This document shows positions 9,376 to 20,533 of a DNA stretch of 64,000 bases, one piece after another. How positions within the stretch are numbered: the first letter of the stretch is position 1; every line of letters begins with the position of its first letter. The notes beneath the pieces were generated by a model, which was not told where the DNA came from, did not search any database, and worked only from the letters and a program-made list of their open reading frames with translations. The stretch is from Diabrotica undecimpunctata (Eukaryota > Arthropoda > Insecta > Coleoptera > Chrysomelidae): NCBI RefSeq assembly GCF_040954645.1, contig NC_092806.1, positions 75,890,141 to 75,954,140 on the forward strand. Reading direction: 5' to 3'. The position numbers and the translations under genes are program-made.

Positions 9376-10600
9376 CCTACACCTGCAGCTGGTCTTTTAT
9401 CATCTGATACTCCGCTATGTATTAAGGTATGATTATTTTCAATTTTTACTACTCCTTGTCCTTTTTTCTTGGTCTTTGATATTGCTAGTACACTTAATTC
9501 TGCAGCCGCAAACTCCTCTACTAGTTCTATTTCTTTACCATTTATGTTCTTTATGTTTCCACGCTCAAATTTTCAAAATGGTATGCTCATTTTTTGTTTT
9601 GTTTGATGAGTCTATGTGTTTTATGCCTTTCGTTCTCTGACTTATTCGTGTCCGTTCTCATAGTCAGGGTATTGTCAGTTTTACCTTTATCATATCTTCT
9701 GTTTTTTGTCACTCATTGTCTCCAATTTCCCGATATCTGTTCCTTCTCCGCTAATTCCCGTATTTTTGCATCACAATATTTTTAAAAATTCCTTTCTTTT
9801 CCCATCTCCATTCCTTTTCGTCTACTGTGATCTTTTTAAAACCTACTTTTACCGTTTCACCATTTTCCCTGAGTTCTTACATTTTTCGGTTATGTCTTTT
9901 CTCATTTTTCTTTCTTTGGTTGTTAGATTATCATTTATAAATTTTCACCCTTTACCTTTTTCAGCTGATTCTTTTTTTGCATAATTCTGTTTTTGCCTCG
10001 TGATATTTTATTTGTAACAAACAAGTTTTCTGACCTAGTTTTCTATATTTACTTCTTCATTTAGGTGAACTTTTATGAAATTTGTGATATCTTTTTTTAT
10101 TTTCTCTACATCTGTATCAATCTTTAATCCAGTTACTACAATATTGTTTCTTTTCGATTCATTTTCAATCCCTTCTAATCTATTTTATATATCATTTAGA
10201 CTTTGCTTGATTTTCTCATGTTTCTTAGCTCTTACTCTCTGTACATTTCTCTTAGTAAGTGTGCATCCCCTACTTCGTCACACTCAGATTCTTCTTTTCT
10301 TTCAGCTAGCAGGGGATCTTATTGTTTTCTTACTCTTCATAAATGAATATATAGAATTCCTTTTTCCAATATCTGGATTGTGAGCGGTAGGACTGCGGAA
10401 AGAGTTGACCTCGACGGTTCAGAGAAATCACTCCTATCAATCCTGTCTTTTCAATAGTTTCAATTTATGCCTTTATATTATTTATCAATTAATATTTGTT
10501 TTTGTTTTAATTTCTTCTATTTTATCCGACTTTCTGTACACATAGACAGCATCGCAATCGTTCTTGATGCAGTTTCGTTTGCTGGAAGGTGACGTCAGAT
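9376..10600 (-). pseudogene. LINE remnant: ORF1 and endonuclease N-terminus, inverted
   Basis: Read on the minus strand from about 10340 downward, fragments include EESECDEVGDAHLLREMY, SKRNNIVVTGLKIDTD, KKDITNFIKVHLNEEVNI and ENLFVTNKI. This is the coiled-coil plus 'NNIVVTGL' RNA-binding ORF1 of L1/RTE-type LINEs. Near 9560-9385 come FENLSVET, GKEIELVEEF and ELSVLAISKTKKKGQG, the opening of an apurinic-type endonuclease. Many stops. Together with the plus-strand piece to its left it could make one element that was broken and inverted. Confidence 0.65.
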
Positions 10601-10850
10601 ATCGACCTTACGTTTATTATCTAAATTTTTGTCCTTTTTCTAATGGAATTCACCAGTTTTATAATTCACTCTATCTCCTCACCACCACTGCTGTCTATTC
10701 AACTTATCTATCACCTCTGCCGAATTATTTCCCGTTATAAGACTCCATTTTTTTATGTGTTTATAAACGGAAAACAAAACGTAGTTTTGTTGTCACTGCT
10801 GAAAGATTGCCACTGGTATATATATCTACCAATATTGTACTGATACTGAT
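10600..10850. other. No recognisable gene
   Basis: AT-rich spacer between LINE fragments. Short ORFs on both strands look like chance readings. Confidence 0.5.
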
Positions 10851-11205
10851 AGGGTGGAGCCTCCCTTAGATATTCAGTCTTGATTTCTGCCCACGATTGT
10901 CTAAAATTCGCTTTTCTGTGCCACGTTGTACCGGCTTGTTTCCTTATGTCATAGTCCCATCTTAAACTTGGATTTTGTCTCTTGACGCCTCTTGGATACC
11001 ACAGAGTAATTCTAGTGGACCATCTATTGTCAGTTCTTCTCGCTAAATGTCCCACCCACTGCCATTTTAATTATTATTATCTAATAAATATTTTATTCTA
11101 TGGATTACATTAGTAACCTTGGTTTTCTGTCTGATCCATTCTATTCTTTTTCGATCTCTCTTTGTTATACCTAGCATACATCGCTCCATTGACCTTTGAG
11201 TGGCC
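10851..11205 (-). pseudogene. RTE-type LINE RT C-terminus
   Basis: On the minus strand KATQRSMERCMLGITKRDRK leads into IEWIRQKTKVTNVIHRI, then (after a stop and frame change) MGHLARRTDNRWSTRITLWY, PRGVKRQNPSLRWDYDIRKQ and AGTTWHRKANFRQSW. These are the usual end of RTE/BovB-like reverse transcriptases: 'TQRxMERxMLG', 'GHxAR', 'RGRPxxRWxDDIRKxAG'. The DNA-binding-like tail 'NRQxW' is also present. Broken by a stop after YLLDNNN. Confidence 0.8.
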
Positions 11206-11335
11206 TTAATATGCTCCTTTTCTAACTTGGCTGCACCGTACTGAAGACGACCAATAGTCAGAAATACGTATATACGGTTGCCTTCCATCGATATACCATT
11301 TTTGGTTTTCTGTTTTGCGAGACATGCCATTACTT
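11206..11335 (-). repeat. 125-bp dispersed module, copy B
   Basis: This is the same block as copies A and C. On its 5' side (minus strand) lies a long TA tract. On its 3' side it is open into the RTE LINE C-terminus, giving an 87-codon chimeric frame ([12 protein letters not shown] to YLLDNNN). Confidence 0.8.
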
Positions 11336-11339
11336 TTTA

Positions 11340-11469
<130 letters not shown>

Positions 11470-11502
11470 AGAATTACTGGATATTAGTGACTGTCAATAT
11501 AA

Positions 11503-12067
11503 ACAAACAACACAGTTTATTAGGGTTGCAGTCAGAAAATTGGCCGGGATGTTAATGAAACACTCTTATGACTTTTTGTCTAGCTTTCGGAATGGTTTTA
11601 TTCCTTTTTCAAGACATAGTCGTTGAGATTATTTATAAAAGCATAGACACTCAACATTAATAACACACACATAAAATATAAAATAGTGGACAAAATACAT
11701 TTTAAAATTCTTTAAAATTTAGGTAAAAATAGTAAAAATTTTGTTGTCATCTTTTACTGGTGTGTTTTAACTCTTTAGACCTCTTTAACTCTCTAACCAG
11801 AGTTAAAACACACCAGTAAAAGATGACAACAAAATTTTTACTATTTTTACCTAAATTTTAAAAAATTTTAAAATGTATTTTGTCCACTATTTTATATTTT
11901 ATGTGTGTGTTATTAATGTTGAGTGTCTATGCTTTTATAAATAATCTCAACGACTATGTCTGGAAAAAGGAATAAAACCATTCCGAAAGCTAGACAAAAA
12001 GTCATAAGAGTGTTTCATTAACATCCCGGCCAATTTTCTGACTGCAACCCCAATAAACTGTGTTGTT

Positions 12068-12070
<3 letters not shown>
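11503..12070. mobile_element. Foldback element, 272-bp arms
   Basis: The left arm 11503-11774 and right arm 11799-12070 are almost exact reverse complements around a 24-base spacer. Examples are ACAAACAACACAGTTTATT with AATAAACTGTGTTGTTTGT at the outer ends and GTGTTTTAACTCT with AGAGTTAAAACAC at the centre. Only a handful of mismatches are seen. Both outer ends lie next to TA tracts. There is no ORF. Phrases such as TTATTCCTTTTTCAAGACAT resemble the non-coding ends of Penelope-like elements, so it may be an inverted duplication of such an end; that link is inference. Confidence 0.88.

Positions 12071-12145
<75 letters not shown>
12070..12145. repeat. (TA)n microsatellite
   Basis: About 37 TA units abutting the right arm of the 272-bp hairpin. 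Confidence 0.97.
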
Positions 12146-12148
<3 letters not shown>

Positions 12149-12690
12149 GAGAGATCAAAATCATATTTCCTTCTATTCTCCTGATTGAAGCCAGAATGTT
12201 TTTAATCGAATTTAGCACTGTTTTAAATAAAGTGCCTGTGTTGCCAGGGATACGATAATTATCGTTTTATTTTATTTCAATATTTTATTTTTTAACACAA
12301 TAGTAAAATATAATATAATGTCATTGTTTCTATGATCATCTTCTGTAAATTTTTATCTCGATTATCTCTTGTAACATAATACAAATTTTGAAATTAACGT
12401 AAACATATCTCGGGCGGTAAACATTAACATCTTAATGCGACGCAAGCAAAATAAAATAAAAATTAATAGATAAATTCGAATGGAAACTTTTTACCTAGTT
12501 TTGGAATGGGTTTTACCGAAATTTGTGGAGTTAAATAAATTTTTCCACAGCGATAAAGTAAGGTAGAGGCACCAGTACCTGACACTCCAAGGCCAGAAAG
12601 ATACTCGTACATTTTCTGATATTAAAACGTTAATTTTACTCAGATTTTTTTGTTCTCTTAAGCAAAATGTATGATTAAGTTTATTACTAA
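12146..12690. other. No firmly recognised gene
   Basis: A minus-strand ORF (12491-12769) overlaps here. Only its first few residues (DKINESAIK) continue the transposase tail annotated to the right; the remainder is not recognisable. Confidence 0.5.
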
Positions 12691-13250
12691 TGTACATGTG
12701 AAAGGAGATTTGATTTAAATAGAACTTGCCAAAGAAAAATTTAATTGCTGATTCGTTGATCTTGTCCACAATATCAGTATGATCATACCATATTGCATCC
12801 TATTTATTTAGCCATTTCCACGAATTAAAGATGCTGTTTACCATAACACTAACACACGCCTCATTGTCTTCTACTTCTTTTATTTTTCCCAGGTAGTGTT
12901 GATCTTCATAAATAACAATAACGTGGTCACCTTCTTTTAGCTGGAATAGCTGGAATGTCATCACCACTATCAGATTCCAAATTTAATTGCTCATCAGATA
13001 GAGATGTTTCAGAATCCGAATTTTCCTTGAAATTTCGTTTTGTTTTTTTTTTTCTTTCAGAATCTTTTTTTCATCAGAATCTAAATTTTCCTTGTAATTT
13101 CCGGTTTGTTTTATTTCTCGCAGAATCTTCTTTTCGTCTCGTTTTCGTTTTTGCTCTTGCTTTTCCTGTTCTTTGAATTCTTTTTCCATTTTTTTTTCTT
13201 TAAATGGTATTGTTTCTACTGAGTGGAAGTTGCAACAGAAGGAAACTTTT
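12691..13250 (-). pseudogene. C-terminal tail of a pogo/jerky-type transposase protein
   Basis: On the minus strand: acidic/lysine-rich sequence (SDEQLNLESDSGDDIPAIP), then after a frame change EGDHVIVIYEDQHYLGKI, EACVSVMV, SWKWLNK, stop, DAIWYDHTDIVDKI. The pattern 'GDxVIVxYExxxxxGKVxxV...VSVMVxS...WKWPxKxDxIWYxxxDIVxKI' is a small C-terminal domain common in insect DDE_1 (pogo/jerky) element proteins. The catalytic part is not adjacent, so this is an isolated fragment. It lies head-to-head with the DDE_3 remnant. Confidence 0.65.
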
Positions 13251-13499
13251 CACCGACTATTTTTTTTGTTGTAAGTTTTCTAAAGTAGTTGTATCGTTAA
13301 CATTAAAATCGAGTTCAACAACTGCAACATCGCCACCTGGTGGATTACTATCCGTATCAAAATGTGGTTGAGGATCTTTATCTGCATTGCATTTATCCAT
13401 GCTGTTCTCCTGGTTATCTGAACGGCTAGGTTTTCGATATAAAAAGACAAATAATAGACAAGTAGGTATTGTGTGTATTTTTAGATTAAACTTGGATTT

Positions 13500-14280
13500 T
13501 CGCTGAATGAAATATGTCAAAATCGTCCTGGCAAAATGGCACCACAAAATTTTATTCTTCTAGTCGTTCCGGTAATGGTAGACGCTATATTATACTTCAT
13601 GCTGGAAAGGATGAGGGTTTTATTCCTGAAGCTAGTTTAATGTTTTTTTCCACAAAGAATAGAGGTGATTACCATGGAAATATGGATGCAAATATTTTTA
13701 AAAAATGGTTTAAAGAAAATTTGTTAAAAAAATTGGAGCGACCATCCATAATAGTGTTGGATAATGTTTCCTACCACTCAAGAGTAAAGGAGAGATTTCC
13801 TTCAAACAGCTGAACAAAAGAAGAAATAAAGTTGTGGTTGACAGAAAAGAAAATTTATCACAGTGACATATTTTTAAAAGTCGATTTACTTCAAAGGTGT
13901 GGAGAGCACAAAATTCGAAAGAAATTTGTTACTGACCAAATGGCTCTTAAATATGGCCATGATGTTCTTCGACTTCCGCCCTACCATTGCCACTATAATG
14001 CAATGATTGAGTTAGTTTGGGGTATAGCCAAAAAATTTTATGATAAACATGCATCCAAAACAACAGATGACGCTAGCGTTCTTAGTTTATGGAAAGAGAC
14101 GCTGGAACAAATAAAGGCAGAACAATGGCAAAAATGTATTAGACATACGGAAGACATAATCATTCTGTCTTTTCAAACAGAGCAAGTTATAGATGAGGTA
14201 TTTTACGGCCTCTAATTATTCGGATATACAATTCAGATAGTGACGACTCTGATAGTGAAATATCAGACAGTGAATAGGAC
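13500..14280 (+). pseudogene. DDE_3 (Tc1/mariner-like) transposase remnant
   Basis: The frame reads RRYIILHAGKDEGFIPEASL, NRGDYHGNMDANIFKKWF, PSIIVLDNVSYHSRV, a single in-frame TGA at about 13811, then TKEEIKLWLTEKKI, GHDVLRLPPYHCHYNAMIEL, VWGIAKKFYDKHASKT, to TAA near 14215. This is the C-terminal two thirds of a DDE_3 superfamily endonuclease: the second catalytic Asp lies in VLDNVSYH and the Glu in NAMIELVW (normally N-P-I-E). The first Asp and the helix-turn-helix are missing. Apart from one stop the 230 codons are open, so the loss is fairly recent. A separate acidic tail (SDSEISDSE-like) follows in another frame. Confidence 0.82.
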
Positions 14281-14922
14281 AAATCGTTTGCTAAAAAGAA
14301 GTAACAAAAAAGTGTTTCGGGAATTCAATTCGGACTTTGTGGTGTGTTTTAGTTAAATGATAAAGTACTTTCAGTCTAATTACTGGACTGCATACTTTCA
14401 ATAGCTTTGGTATTAATTACTGGACTACACGTGTTTAAACCTTCTGTTTTGCTGAAAACTCAGAAGTGATTTAGTGCCAATTTGTTTTAAGGTTATACAG
14501 TGTCTGCAGATAGTAAAGTCTCGGATGTATTTTATTCAAATTTGGACATACCAGCAGTCAAGTATTTTCCAATTTTACTGCATGTAAAACCATTCGTATA
14601 ATTTTCACTCTACGCAAAATAGAGACTTATAGAGACATTAATGAACATTTGATGTCGACAAATAATTTCGAGTATTCGAAATATTCCGTCCCACTTCTTT
14701 TAACACGCCCTATATATACATATTATATTCATTTTATTTGCCTTTGATACAGTAAAATCCAATATTATTACTAAACATTAAATACAGGAAATTAAATATT
14801 TTTACTTTTCAAACGATCGGAATTAAATATTAACGCCCCACTGTTTGAGGCCCACTGATCTTATCTTAATTGCAAATCGGCCGTCATAAGGTAAAAGGAT
14901 GTTACCTTAAATTTTTTCCGAT
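14281..14922. other. Non-coding flank of the DDE_3 remnant
   Basis: No ORF is recognised. The words CGAGTATTCGAAATATTCCG and TTTAACACGCCCTATA near 14680-14715 look like a transposon end, but I found no partner to the left. Confidence 0.45.
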
Positions 14923-15078
<156 letters not shown>

Positions 15079-15082
15079 TAAG

Positions 15083-15222
15083 TAAAAAGTAATTGCATGT
15101 CTCGCAAAACAGAAGACCAAAAATGGTATATCGATGGAAGGCAACCGTATATACGTATTTCTGACTATTGGTCGTCTTCAGTACCGTGCAGCCAAGTTAG
15201 AAAAGGAGCATATTAACTTGTG
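15083..15222 (+). repeat. 125-bp dispersed module, copy C
   Basis: Plus-strand copy: AAGTAAAAAGTAATTGCATG, CTCGCAAAACAGAAGACC, GGAAGGCAACCGTATATACG, ACTATTGGTCGTCTTCAGTA, GCCAAGTTAGAAAAGGAGCA. It begins right at a TA tract, as copy B does in mirror image. Confidence 0.8.
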
Positions 15223-15239
15223 AATTTGGCTGGGAGCTT

Positions 15240-15702
15240 GGGAATTTTCGGTGATTTGGCTGTTCTTAATATTACCTAACACTGCGACCAAATTGCGTTA
15301 TATTCTTCTATCACTCTATCAATGTTTAACAAATGTATTTTTTAATATGTATATTTATTTTAATGATCAATACTACAAGCAGGTGTTTGGCACTCCAATG
15401 GGATCTTGTATATCAATAATTCTATGCAATTTCATATTATATGATGTAGTGTCACATTGTCTTGATAAATTAGAATATGATGTTTCATTTGTTAAAAGAT
15501 ATGTGAATGATATATATATTCTTAGCACTTCCCTCAAATAAAATCAATTATACTCTACAAATTTTTAACAGTTACAATGAACATCTACAATTTACTTTAG
15601 AGGAAGAGCTAGATAAAACCCTGCCATTCCTTGAGATGTTCATTGTGAGATGTGGTAACAATATTCCTAAAACCAAATGGTACAGAAAGCCAATGTATAG
15701 CA

Positions 15703-15756
<54 letters not shown>

Positions 15757-16050
15757 TATTATTCTTGGATAAGACCAAAATGAAATATAATTTGATAACA
15801 GCTTTAAAAAATCTTGTTATAATTTTCTCATCAACAGTTTGTTCAAAAAGATCTACTGACATTACATAACATTTTAGTTGAAAGCTCATACCCATTTAAG
15901 TTGGTAAACAATTGCTTATTTAATCTTCCTTCTTTGCATATTTCGAATATAGTCAACTCCTTATCAGCTTCTCAACCTAATGTTGATACCACTGCAAGTA
16001 ATCCAATAACAAGTATTTAATACTCTTTTCCATTTGTACCTAATCTTACA
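15240..16050 (+). pseudogene. Penelope-like element reverse transcriptase fragment
   Basis: Two overlapping frames read FFNMYIYFNDQYYKQVFG, TPMGSCISIILCNF, VSFVKRYVNDIYIL, then IFNSYNEHLQFTLEEELDKT, LPFLEMFIVR and KTKWYRKPMYSNRY. After a TA tract come LDKTKMKYNLITALKNL and NILVESSYPFKLVNNCLFN. The FNDQxYKQxxGTPMGSxxS box and the (Y)V-D/N-DI active site are typical of Penelope-like RTs; here the second Asp of YVDD is Asn. The TA microsatellite at 15707-15754 sits inside the RT coding region. Telomerase-like RT and GIY-YIG domains are expected downstream, but only RT is here. Confidence 0.85.
15707..15754. repeat. (TA)n microsatellite inside a Penelope RT
   Basis: About 24 TA units interrupt the RT reading frame between PMYSNRY and the following RT block. 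Confidence 0.95.
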
Positions 16051-16377
16051 CCTAAATTAAAAGATTAATTAGAGAATTAAATAAAGAATTAAAGAGATTT
16101 TTAGCGAATTTGATAGAGTGATGATAGCAACTAAACGCTTTGTCATCATTATACATTAAAACTAAATAAGTGAGTAACTAAATAAGTAATAAAGTAAGAC
16201 TGGAAGAAATCTATCTGGCCGCATCATGTCTCACAAAATGGTTGTAGACTTCCTAAACCTTCATGTGTCCTAGCAGAACATCAGCAGTTATTCAAAATAA
16301 CCACATTATGAATTTTCCTGGTCCAAAAATATTGAACACAAAGAATAACAAACATAAACGTACTTTTCTCATGGTAC
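16051..16377. other. No recognisable gene
   Basis: Spacer between the Penelope fragment and the 4.1-kb TIR transposon. No ORF or repeat that can be named. Confidence 0.5.
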
Positions 16378-16381
16378 ATAT

Positions 16382-19300
16382 CGTTACCCTAAGTGCAAAA
16401 TGTCGAAAAAAATGTAAAAAATTTTAATTTTTTTTTATTACCGATAAACATTGCTCTTTATGACATACAACCGCTGGCTAAATGCCGTATGTCATCAGCT
16501 GATTTATCAGTAGTTATAGTAAGAAATCAAAAAGTCGTATGTTTTTACAGCTATTTGTTGTAACTGCAAAAAGTCTTATGTGTATGGAAGTGTTGACCAT
16601 GTACTGACAGTGAAAACGTGACCCATAGATAATTGTTTGATTCATTGTGTATCACATTAAAGAAACATTATTTTTTTACATATTATTATTCTTAAAACGG
16701 TTTTAATTATTATTAATTTTACTTAGTTGTGCTATTTTAAGGTGAAAAGTGAAGAAACAACCGTTTTAGCCAGGTGAGTATTTTTAGGTTATAAAAGTGT
16801 CTTTAAGTTTAGAAAGTTGAGAACAGTTTTTATGAGCTTTAGAGGCGAGTTATTAAGAGATCCTAGTTTTAGTACAGTATTTCAAATGTTTTGGTAGGCC
16901 TACAAGGTGTACAATTGATAACTTATAGTAAAGCATCTTTCATGGCTATGACCTTTTACTGTTGATTTCTACAGAACAAATAAAAATTTAAAACCTTTAA
17001 CCACAGAATACTATGGAGTATTCTGTGCTTTAACTATGTTAAAAGGCAAGTACAGTAATTAATGTAATAATTGGAATTAGCTACAATTTTTATGGTTAAT
17101 TAAGGTATGGTAAGGTTAATTATTTTGAACATGACACATTGTTTCAGTAAAATGCTCCCAAGGGAAGAAAAATGATGGTTGCCGTGGTGTCAAGGAAAAG
17201 TGCGTTAAATATACCTGCTGCAGAAAATAACTCTGAGTAAGTACAAAGGGGGGGGGGGTTACTTAACAATAATTTAACAGAAAGATAAAGTACATTACAT
17301 TGAGTTTTCTATAATGAGCTCACAACCTTGATAAAACATTATAGCAGTATATTATTCCTTTTTTTGTTTGTATTTCTATTAAATCAAAACAAAAATACAA
17401 CAGGCAACATAAATTTATTGTTTTTATTAATTTTTTTTGTTTTAGAACATTGCTGCAATCAAAAAGCTCTCCACCTGTTCCTGATGTGCTAATAAGCAAT
17501 ATACCACATAATAAAGATGCTATTAAAGGCACCTTATTAGCTGCTATTGAGATCTGTGAAGTGAAGCTTCCTACGCCTGCACAAGTGCAAGAGAATAACA
17601 CTACTCGAGATTTAGCGTAAGTTGTACTGCCAACTATTATTCTCTGGAGTTCACTTAATATCGCAGTTGTGTCAACCATAAATAAGTTATTATTAAGATA
17701 ATATTATTATAATAAATAATAAAAAATAGAGAAATAATTGTCTATAGCACTAAAACACTTAAAACTAAAACCATAAATTTAAATTAGTTTACTACAGTGT
17801 AGTTGTGTATTTATGTTTCAGAATCATGCTGCCAGCAGAGATCTTACCACCTGTTTCTAATTTTCAAGAAGTAGATCCACCTGCTAGTGATGAATTAAAC
17901 TTACCCAGTACCAGTAAACTAACTGATGTCTGCGTTAGCAATATACACCATGTTAGTATGTATGAAGAATCTACTACTACAGGATAAAGTAGCCCACTGG
18001 TACCTGTCATAGTGCGAAAATTGGAATTTGAACAATCTAATTTTACATGTATACATAGTTCAAACATTCAGACAATCGAAAGGTCTCATAGAATTGCCAA
18101 AGGAAAGGCCATAGAAAAAGTTGAGAAAATGATGGATGTTTCTAATGAAGGCGTGACTTATGACTATTCCTCAGGGTCTGAAGATGACAACCAACCTTTA
18201 TCAAGCACAAGTGATGAAGAGTGCAGTAATATTGCTTCTAAAAGACAAAAGCTTAAAACAAAAACAAAACTTACTGAAGTGAAACATAAAACTAACGTGA
18301 AATCAAAACGAAAGAAGGAAAATAATTCTGAAAAAATAAACAATTCACAAGGAACTGATTTTGTTACACAAGAGGAGGCTCAGTCGATTGGCCTTAATAA
18401 TAGCACGGAAAATTTGCCTTTAACCAAAAAGAAGAGAAGGAAGGGGGAAAACGTAAACCCAAGAGATTGGGAACGAACTCTTAATGCAGCAAAAAGAAGA
18501 AAAGGAAAAAAATATTTAGGTTTAAAAAAACAAGACAACGGCCAGTACAAACTTTCTGTTAAAAGAAAAAAATGAAAATTGAAAGCTCCATGTGAATACA
18601 AGAATAGGCCTTTTAATTGTGATAAAGTGAGTAAAGCTAAGAGGCTTTTTTAACTTTTCACAAATTTTTGGAAAGGAATTGAAAGTTGGGAAGCAAAACA
18701 AGCTACTATCGTGTCTTTGGTGGATAAATCTACACCAGAATTTCACCAGATCAAGTACTGTTTCAGAGAACTTTCGTAAAAATTCTTCTTTTAAGTACCA
18801 TTTGAAGGGGGTGATATAAGAATGCGAGTATGTAAGAAAATGTTTTTAAATACATTCTCTTTAGGGGAAAGGTCTGTACGTTCTTGAGTTATGAAATCAC
18901 CTCTTGATATCCCTATTCATCGAGAAAACCATGAAAACGTAGAATCTACAAATAATATTGATTGTAGTGCTCAGACGCCATCTAGGGAAGATACAGAAAA
19001 AAGGAGGGAAATCCATCAGATTTTAGACTCTTTGCCAAAAATGGAATCACACTACTGCCGTGCTAAAACCAGCAAAGTGTATTTAGAACCAATGTGGGAA
19101 AGCAAGAGTCAACTTTACAGAGAATATGAGCGTGTCTGCCAAGAACAGCAACTTCAACCAGCATCAAAAGCTCTTTTTCATGTAGTTTTTGAAAATAAGA
19201 ATATGGGGGTTTTTTCTTCCCAAAAAAGATCAGTGTGAGACTTACCTAAAACATAAACTGGGAAAAATAACAAACGAAGAATAGGATGATCACCAAAACA

Positions 19301-20529
19301 GGAAAGTTGAATCCAGAAATAAAAAAGAAAAGATTAAAAAAGTTTATGCTGTTGATGTGCAAAAAGTTCTCACTTGTCCAAATATAAAGGCATCTACAGC
19401 CTATTACAAAACAAAACTTAAAGTTCACAATTGGACTATTTATAACTTGGCAACACATGAAGGCACATGCTATGTTTGGCACGAAGGTAATTGAGGTGTA
19501 GAAAGTGATGTATTTGCTTCAATAATTGTGAGGTTTTTGAGAAAAGAGTTGGAAAAAAAACCAAGTATCAATGAAATAATTATTTGGAGTGATGGTGGCA
19601 CTTACCAAAATAGGTGTGAGACTGTTTCAAATGCTCTACTGTATTTCACTTGCCAAACAGGAGTAACTGTATATCAAAAATATTTGGACGTGGGACACAT
19701 ACAAATGGAGGTAGACTCCATGCATAGCAAAATAGAAAAAAGCTTTAGAACAAAGAGCATTACGTTCCGGCAGACTACGTAAGAGCAATACGTGAAGCTA
19801 GAACCCATCCAAGCATTTACTGTGTAGAAATCTTATCCTTTAAGGATTTTCTTTGTTTTTCAAATGGATACTACAAGAGTATAAGGCCTGGTTAAAAAAA
19901 AGGTGCCTTATGTCACTGACTCAAGGTGCCTTAAGCATGTAAAAGATGGCCATATTTGGTACAAATTAAACTTTTCAGATAACTGGTTAGAACTACCTAA
20001 GAGACCAAAACCAATTAATGAAGTTTTCCTATCACTCAATCCTCTGTACTTCAAATCTCTACCAATTCAAGATAGGAAGTACAAAGACTTACAAGAATTA
20101 AAAGCTTGCCTTAAGGAGGACTACCACTTTTTTTACGAAAACTTGTGTCACGGCAACTAGAAAAAAGTTTTACTTACTGTTTTGTTACAAAAATGAGTAG
20201 AAGTTGTGTAAATAAAATTTTTAAAAATGTCGTATGTTACTTTATTTCTTTGAAATTAGAGTGCAAAAAGCTGTATGTCTACATGAAAAAAGTCGTATGT
20301 AGAGTTATAACTATAAATTAAGTTGCAAAGTGTCGTATGTACAAAAAAAAATAAGTATGTCATATAATTTTTGCTGTGTAATCAAAATCATTTTAAAAGT
20401 AAAGACTAAAAAGATAAATATTTTTTATTCCCATGTTTTAAAAAAAATGCATTTAAAAGTAAATACGTTTTTTCTACCTCCTGTAAAGTACACTAATTTT
20501 ACATACAACATTTTGCACTTAGGGTAATG
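16382..20529 (+). mobile_element. 4.1-kb DNA transposon with TIRs and subterminal repeats
   Basis: The 24-base ends CGTTACCCTAAGTGCAAAAT.. (16382) and its near-perfect inverse ending ..TTGCACTTAGGGTAATG (20529) form terminal inverted repeats with two mismatches. ATAT flanks both sides (16378-16381, 20530-20533) as a possible 4-bp duplication, though it is palindromic and ambiguous. A motif like GCAAAAAGTCGTATGT is iterated near both ends: left at about 16483, 16529 and 16568; right at about 20226, 20268, 20288 and 20325. It recurs inside the TIR itself and is probably the transposase binding site. The element holds one intron-containing, broken gene on the plus strand. I recognise the protein as a common insect transposase-like family but cannot name the superfamily with certainty. 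Confidence 0.88.
17172..20160 (+). pseudogene. Spliced transposase-like gene of the 4.1-kb element
   Basis: Three N-terminal exons join in phase: 17172-17236 (GTAAGT donor), 17446-17616 (TTTTAG acceptor, GTAAGT donor) and 17822 onward (TTTCAG acceptor). They encode an acidic/serine-rich then Lys-rich nuclear-type N-terminus (KLKTKTKLTEVKHKTNVKSK, KKKRRKGENVNPRDWERTL, RRKGKKYLGLK). After a stop come CEYKNRPFNCDKVSKAKR, then REIHQILDSLPKMESHYCRA, KTSKVYLEPMWESKSQLY, YAVDVQKVLTCPNIKASTAY, YKTKLKVHNWTIYNLATHEG, EIIIWSDGGTYQNRCETVSN and VYQKYLDVGHIQMEVDSMHS. The 'VDVQKxL' and 'WSDGxxxQNR' Asp residues look like a DDE-type active site. Stops at 17985, 18573, near 18650 and 19492, plus frameshifts near 19215 and 19780, kill it. 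Confidence 0.78.
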
Positions 20530-20533
20530 ATAT

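Noticed and set aside
9266..10383. Plus-strand hydrophobic ORFs
   Set aside because: They are antisense readings of LINE ORF1/endonuclease on the minus strand.
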